Below are positions 59,157 through 64,000 of a stretch of 64,000 nt of DNA, in pieces. The position numbers and the translations under genes are program-made. The stretch's first letter is position 1; the number at the start of each line of letters is the position of its first letter. Origin of the DNA: Xestospongia muta (lineage: Eukaryota > Porifera > Demospongiae > Haplosclerida > Petrosiidae); NCBI GenBank assembly GCA_963693285.1, contig OY848930.1:186001-250000 (forward strand), read 5' to 3'. The notes under the pieces were generated by a model. It was not told the origin of the DNA, ran no database searches, and worked only from the letters and a program-made list of their open reading frames with translations.

Positions 59157-62100
59157 ATAGAGAGAGATGATACAGACATGTTGTGATAAATAAATATACA
59201 TGTGTGTGCCAAATGTTTTAACATGACATTATCAACACTATTTTTATATACTCTTTAATACTGTACTCAGACAAGTTGATAAACACACACACACACATGT
59301 TTTGTCCAGACAATTACATAATTAATAACTGATTGATTACTAATATAATTACAGGGACATGACTTGTATCCATCCGTAATTAATAACTGATTGATTACTA
59401 ATATAATTACAGGGACATGACTTGTATCCATCTATGATCCTACAATTAATAATAAAAATATGTTTACATTTCAATAGCTGACTAGGACCTTGTATCTTTT
59501 AAAAATAGGTTAAAAGAAATGTATTCTATTATTTTTAGTAACACTATTATGTAGTAGAGGAAGTTGTTAATATATATAGTAACATTACTATACGTGGGTC
59601 AGCTGAATTAACAAAATTAATATGGCATCTGTTATCTGGACAGGTAGGTCGATAAGAACCATAAAAGGAAATATATCATAACTTTTTCTTGATCTCAAGA
59701 GTCAGACATAAACAAATATATAAAAGGTACATTAGTATGGTCAAACACATGTTCAATTGTGTCTGTGTTTTGAGAGTAATTCCTTATCTGTTAAAACCAT
59801 TATATAATGTACTATTTAGAAACTAGTACAATTACATTAAATGTCTATAAAGTAGAATCGTAGAATTATCTCCACTACTATAAAAGATATCAATACCAAC
59901 CCACACTCATTAGTTCAACCACCACATGTACATATATGACGTACCAGAATGTGTCACATGGAATGACCCATATTATCATAAATTACATTCACACCATAAA
60001 TGTACATGCATTTACATGTAATTTATGTATATGTCACGTAATCACATGTACATAAATTATATATGGTACATCCAGTTACATGTAATGGATGTACATGTCA
60101 TGTAACCACATGTACATGAATTGTCTGGTACATGTACATATATTATACAGTATATGTAATTACATGTTTAGACTTTGTGTACTTGCTAATTTTTTTACCA
60201 CATGTCTCAGTCACAAAACCTCTAATTAAAACAAAGTCATTATTACTATAGAAACGAGTCTACTAGACTAGTCTGTGTATCCATTAGTCAGTAATCATTA
60301 CAATAACAATTTAATGAGGTTAGTAACAGTATGGTCAAGTATTATATAATATTACTTAATACAAAGTTAATGAACTGTGTAATGACAAATGTTACATAAC
60401 ATATTGTCATATTGTGCAATATAATAGTAAGATTATATTTTCGTATAATCATTAAGACTTTAGCTATCAATTGATATTTAAAAGCATATTAAACTATATC
60501 AGTATATTGTCCTCATTCTAATGTAGTCAGATTGTTATGAGTAAGACCCTAGTAATTTAATTACTAATTAGTCTAGTTTGTTTCTCTGATTTTACAATCA
60601 CTCAATAGCAAGACTTGCTAAGTCTTATGAGCAAACTAGATTTATTCACACAAGAACTCGAAGACCTCACAATGTTATTACTAGTGACATTATCATAGTA
60701 ATGTTTAACGCACTTAGCCAGACTAGACTATTAAAGATGAGAAATATTATAGTAACATATCTTTGAAATATTTCAGCCAGTTATTTCTGATTTCAGCTGC
60801 ACTTTAACATCAAAATGACAAAGCATGTAGTACAATATATCAATATTTTATTTGGGTCAAAAACAATGTCCCAATAATTTAACCTTGAACTTGAAATATG
60901 ATACTTACTAAAGATCATCATTGTAAACATGATATTAACATCTTGATGACATCATTATAACATCACAAAGAGTCATTGTGACAATTCATTTTTAGTAACT
61001 GTTAACATGACAGTACACGTAAAGAATAATAGAGAAACAATATTATACCCGATCTAGTTACTTAACACAATAGGAGAGAGACAAGGAAGGGAACCAGACA
61101 TTAGCCTGTGTGTATTTTTTGACTCAAGTTAACCAAATATTGATAAATATTTATGTTAATTAACTGATGTTACCTCATCTTTGTCAGATAGATGAATAGC
61201 CTCCTTTGAAGCCATGAATTCTAATGCATCTTTTACTGTCCTTATTTCATCAGACTACATAAAGAATAATGGATAGATAAATTGATAAATGGATGAATAG
61301 ATAGGTAGATAAATTGATAAATGGATGAATAGATAGGTAGATAAATTGATAAATGGATGAATAGATAGGTAGATATATTGATAAATGGATGAATAGATAG
61401 GTAGATATATTGATAAATGGATGAATAGATAGGTAAATGGATAAATGGATGAAGGAATGGACATATACTTGAATATCCAGTTGCAAAGAGAAGAATGGTT
61501 CTACAGTAGCAGAAACTTTCATGCCGTGTCGATGAAGAGAAGATTGTTGTTTGCCCCCAAATATTTCACTAATTGGTGAATCAACATGGACAGTCTAGAG
61601 TAAGTTAATTAAACCAAATTATTAAAGGGGTATGAAAGTTTAATGACCATGTTCGTTACTACTATAAGGAGCATGTGATGACCACACACAATACCTCCAC
61701 TCACGCATAGTAGAAATAATTACTATTGCTGTTTAGTATTCCATTGATAGACCACACCCACAACAAATGTGCTAAAAATGGCTTCTCATACAGCAATAAT
61801 CACACCCACTAATTGGTAATAAATTAAAATACTCACTTGACGTTTTATTGTTAATTTGTTCTTAGGTCCCACTTCTTGCCACTCCTCCTCTTCATCTTTA
61901 AGCCCCTCCTCCTCGGTTGTTGAATCAGTGGTTTCACTTAAAATGGGTGTGGCTACAGACTGTACGGCAGCTACCATCTCATCATGTAATTTGTTTAAAA
62001 TACAACCTAGAAACTCCTCAGCATCTTCTTGACGACCCTGAACAAGAGAGAGATAACAATCTTAACGTTATGCATCCATTAATACTGTCCATCTTCTAGT

Positions 62101-64000
62101 TTTATAAAGTATGTATCCATAAATGAAAATTCATCTATCTTGTATGTCATTTCATTCATCCATTCATCCATCCATCCATCCATTCATATAACATAACTCC
62201 ATCATACATCCATTACCTATATTACCTGAATTGATAAATGTGACTTTATTTTCGGCAATATTTCATACATGAAATCAGGTCTAAATGGATTCTCATACGA
62301 GAAATCTCTCTGTCCTTTCTTACGTCGACCATTATTCTTACCATCTAGAGAATAAAAGAAATTATTAATAAAAGGGGTTAATAAAATTATTAATAAAAAG
62401 GGGTGTGGCTACTTACCATCAGTTGAGCTAGGTTTGGGATAGTTCTGAAACTGTTGCATAAATCTGACCCTATTAATTAAGATGTGATTAAAATTGATTT
62501 CATTTATAATTACATGTAACTTACATGCTTTCTGTTACAATGGTTGCCGTTGATGACGGAGAAGACTCTTTAGGTAACTTTAAATAACGCAATAAATTAC
62601 TAAAAGCTGGACAACTAATAAGTGCTTGTAGAGGCTAGGGGGTGGAGTTAAGGGATGTGGTTATAAAGTTCTTAATTAGTAGGTGTGGTAAAGTAATTAA
62701 TTACTATTTATTAGGATACTGCATGCATGTAACACATGTTCCCGCTATTGGAGAGACCACGGGGGAGAATAGAGACTGGGTCATGATTGATGGCTTTGTC
62801 CTTTATTTGATCTGTAATGGACACATACTATAAGCAATGGACAAATGTATACAGTGAGCAAATACATTATGGATCAACACTCCATTAATGGACACATACA
62901 ATAGATAGACATACTACACTAATGGATACATGTAATATATAATGGATCAACTAAATACTAATGGATAAACACAAATCATAGTATAGATCAACACATACCA
63001 CCAAAAAACTTCAATCTTTCTCTATTTACTTCCTCCAATTCAGATTCATTTTCCTTTTGACTGACTTCAGACACACCAGTTTTACTAACCACACCCACAA
63101 CAGCTAGCGGGGGCTTTCCTGGTACCTGTACCTCAACATTAGCAAGTGACTTGGGTGGTTGAACTAAGGAGGCAGTTCCCACAACTGATGCCCATGATCT
63201 TGACGGTGGAGGTTTAGTAGAAGACTTTTTATCATTTACTTTTTTATCAGTAACAATAACTGTTCTTACTGTGACTTTCTCAGCTGGAAGAGAATGACTT
63301 TCTTTGTTGTTTGTGGGAATGGTGCTAGTGTGAGAGTTGACGGGTGATGGAGATTTTTGATCGTTTTTGCCAGTGTTTATAACAGGAGAAGGCACATTAA
63401 CGAGGGTAGTAGTGGATTCTATACTAGGAGGAGATGGTGGAGGTGATGGTGATTTAGAGACTGGTGTAGGTGATTTGCTGTGTTTATTATCAGAGTGGAC
63501 AGGTGAAGTAGTAATAGGTTTATCTACAGGACTATCAACTTTGACGGGTTTATCAACAGGACTGTCAGGTTTGACAGGTTTACCAACAGGACTGTCAGGT
63601 TTGACAGGTTTATCAATAGGACTGTCAACAGGTTCGTCTACAGGACTGCCAAGTTTAACTGGTTTATCAACAGGACTGTCAAGTTTAACTGGTTTATCAA
63701 CAGGACCGTCAGGTTTAACTGGTTTATCAACAGTACTGTCAGGTTTAACAGGTTTATCAACAGGACCGTCAGGTTTAACTGGTTTATCAATAATACTGTC
63801 AGGTTTAACAGGTTTATCAACAGGACTGTCAGGTTTAACTGGTTTATCAACAGGACTGTCAGGTTTAACTGGTTTATCAACAGGACTGTCAAGTTTAACA
63901 GGTTTCTCGGGTTCAGTTGAATCCTCTGGTAAAGGTATGGTTTTATCTGAGCAAGTGGGTGTGGTTGAAATAGGTTCAGTAGATGGGTGTGTATCGGCAA
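54229..64000 (-). CDS. USP10: Ubiquitin-specific protease 10, N-terminus beyond the window
   Basis: Cysteine protease that removes ubiquitin. The first visible exon (about 63000 to the window edge) is a Pro/Ser-rich N-region with 10-residue repeats. The exon 62720-62811 carries [20 protein letters not shown], with the catalytic Cys codon at 62732-62734; human reads GNWC, so Trp is Met here. Next are 62525-62634 ([20 protein letters not shown]), [39 protein letters not shown] (human EDEWEQVGPRNKTSVTRQ), [11 protein letters not shown] and [20 protein letters not shown]. About 58984-59125 gives [17 protein letters not shown] short exon is near 56060-56117. The last exon (54229 to about 54432) has [20 protein letters not shown], with catalytic His at 54388-54390, and ends [11 protein letters not shown]. 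The three introns between these last exons are 1.6, 2.9 and 2.0 kb, unlike the rest of the window. Confidence 0.9.
54433..56040 (-). other. Long USP10 intron (last)
   Basis: 1.6 kb, AT-rich, with several ACATGTAC words (54567-54645, 55143-55163). I see no exon or recognisable element in it. Confidence 0.5.
56120..58980 (-). other. Long USP10 intron (second to last)
   Basis: 2.9 kb, the longest intron of the window, AT-rich. It has clusters of ACATGTACATGT words near 57800-58010 and no coding exon. Open frames at 57081-57470 have no recognisable similarity. Confidence 0.5.
59126..61172 (-). other. Long USP10 intron with GT run, duplication and TACATGTA words
   Basis: 2.0 kb. It contains a (GT)n run at 59129-59155, a 58-bp tandem duplication at 59321-59436 and dense TACATGTA words at 59925-60165. 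No coding frame. Confidence 0.55.
59321..59436. repeat. 58-bp tandem duplication in a USP10 intron
   Basis: Two copies of a unit starting ATTAATAACTGATTGATTAC and ending CTTGTATCCATC, nearly identical. Confidence 0.85.
61265..61450 (-). repeat. GATA/GATGAATA array in a USP10 intron
   Basis: About five copies of a 36-bp unit with AAATGGATGAATAGATAGGT. On the USP10 sense strand the words read TATCCATTTATC. Confidence 0.9.
63530..63905 (-). repeat. 30-bp minisatellite encoding [10 protein letters not shown] in USP10
   Basis: About 12-13 copies of a 30-bp unit run in the USP10 reading frame and encode [10 protein letters not shown] with Gly, Thr, Leu or Val variants. The frame is open to the next exon part ([18 protein letters not shown]), so the array is coding. 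Confidence 0.85.

Noticed and set aside
61250..61522. Minus-strand Tyr/Leu/Ser/Ile-rich frame
   Set aside because: It is the GATGAATA intron array plus a piece of a USP10 exon.
63638..64000. Minus-strand frame of [10 protein letters not shown] repeats
   Set aside because: Out of frame with the USP10 exon; the in-frame reading is [10 protein letters not shown].

Overview
The window is nuclear DNA of an animal with a very compact genome. Coding exons are split by many GT-AG introns, most only 45-100 bp long. The DNA is AT-rich and the genes encode animal orthologues: a Rap2-type GTPase, an Aurora kinase, mucolipin, a MYLIP-type FERM-RING ligase, GAS8/DRC4 and a FAU-type fusion. Short introns, AT richness, near-absent spacers and sequence divergence suggest an early-branching metazoan, most likely a demosponge of the Amphimedon type. 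That is inference; no species marker was identified.

Layout, left to right (+ or - strand): RNMT 3' end (+, 1-480); TOP3B (-, 519-4344); RABGGTA (+, 4414-7597); DNAJA2-like (-, 7726-10099); PEPD (+, 10252-12427); IPO4 (+, 12606-17992); TMEM208 (-, 18095-18836); FAU (+, 18983-19534); Rap2 (+, 20694-21236); a SPATA2/tamozhennic-like PUB and zinc-finger protein (-, 22037-24813); GAS8 (+, 25311-27591); a mucolipin tail copy (-, 28813-29245); mucolipin (-, 29650-32406); SUPT16H (+, 32600-39834) with an intronless PB1-domain gene nested in one intron (+, 37563-38432); PABPN1 (-, 40300-41457); Aurora kinase (+, 41581-43244); FAM210 (-, 43814-44524); POLA2 (+, 44600-49741); a MYLIP-like E3 (+, 49968-53663); USP10 (-, 54229 to beyond 64000).

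Genes alternate in orientation. Seven pairs are head to head with about 70-500 bp between start codons, so most promoters are probably bidirectional. Two of these promoters carry palindromic NRF-1-type sites and two carry E2F-type sites; one E2F site lies at the replication gene POLA2. Convergent ends are also tight: the RNMT and TOP3B stop codons are 38 bp apart. Most genes are housekeeping functions (RNA capping and polyadenylation, topoisomerase, chromatin, replication, import, chaperone, protein turnover), so neighbours need not share a pathway.

The most interesting locus is the gene nested in the SUPT16H intron. It has its own TATA box, perfect heat-shock elements, no introns, a p62-like PB1 domain, a coiled coil and an acidic repeat tail. 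Other notable features are three genes whose first coding exon is only the ATG, splice acceptors built on CT microsatellites, a GC-AG intron in RNMT, a roughly 340-bp palindromic repeat family, a duplicated mucolipin 3' end, and USP10 introns far longer than all others.
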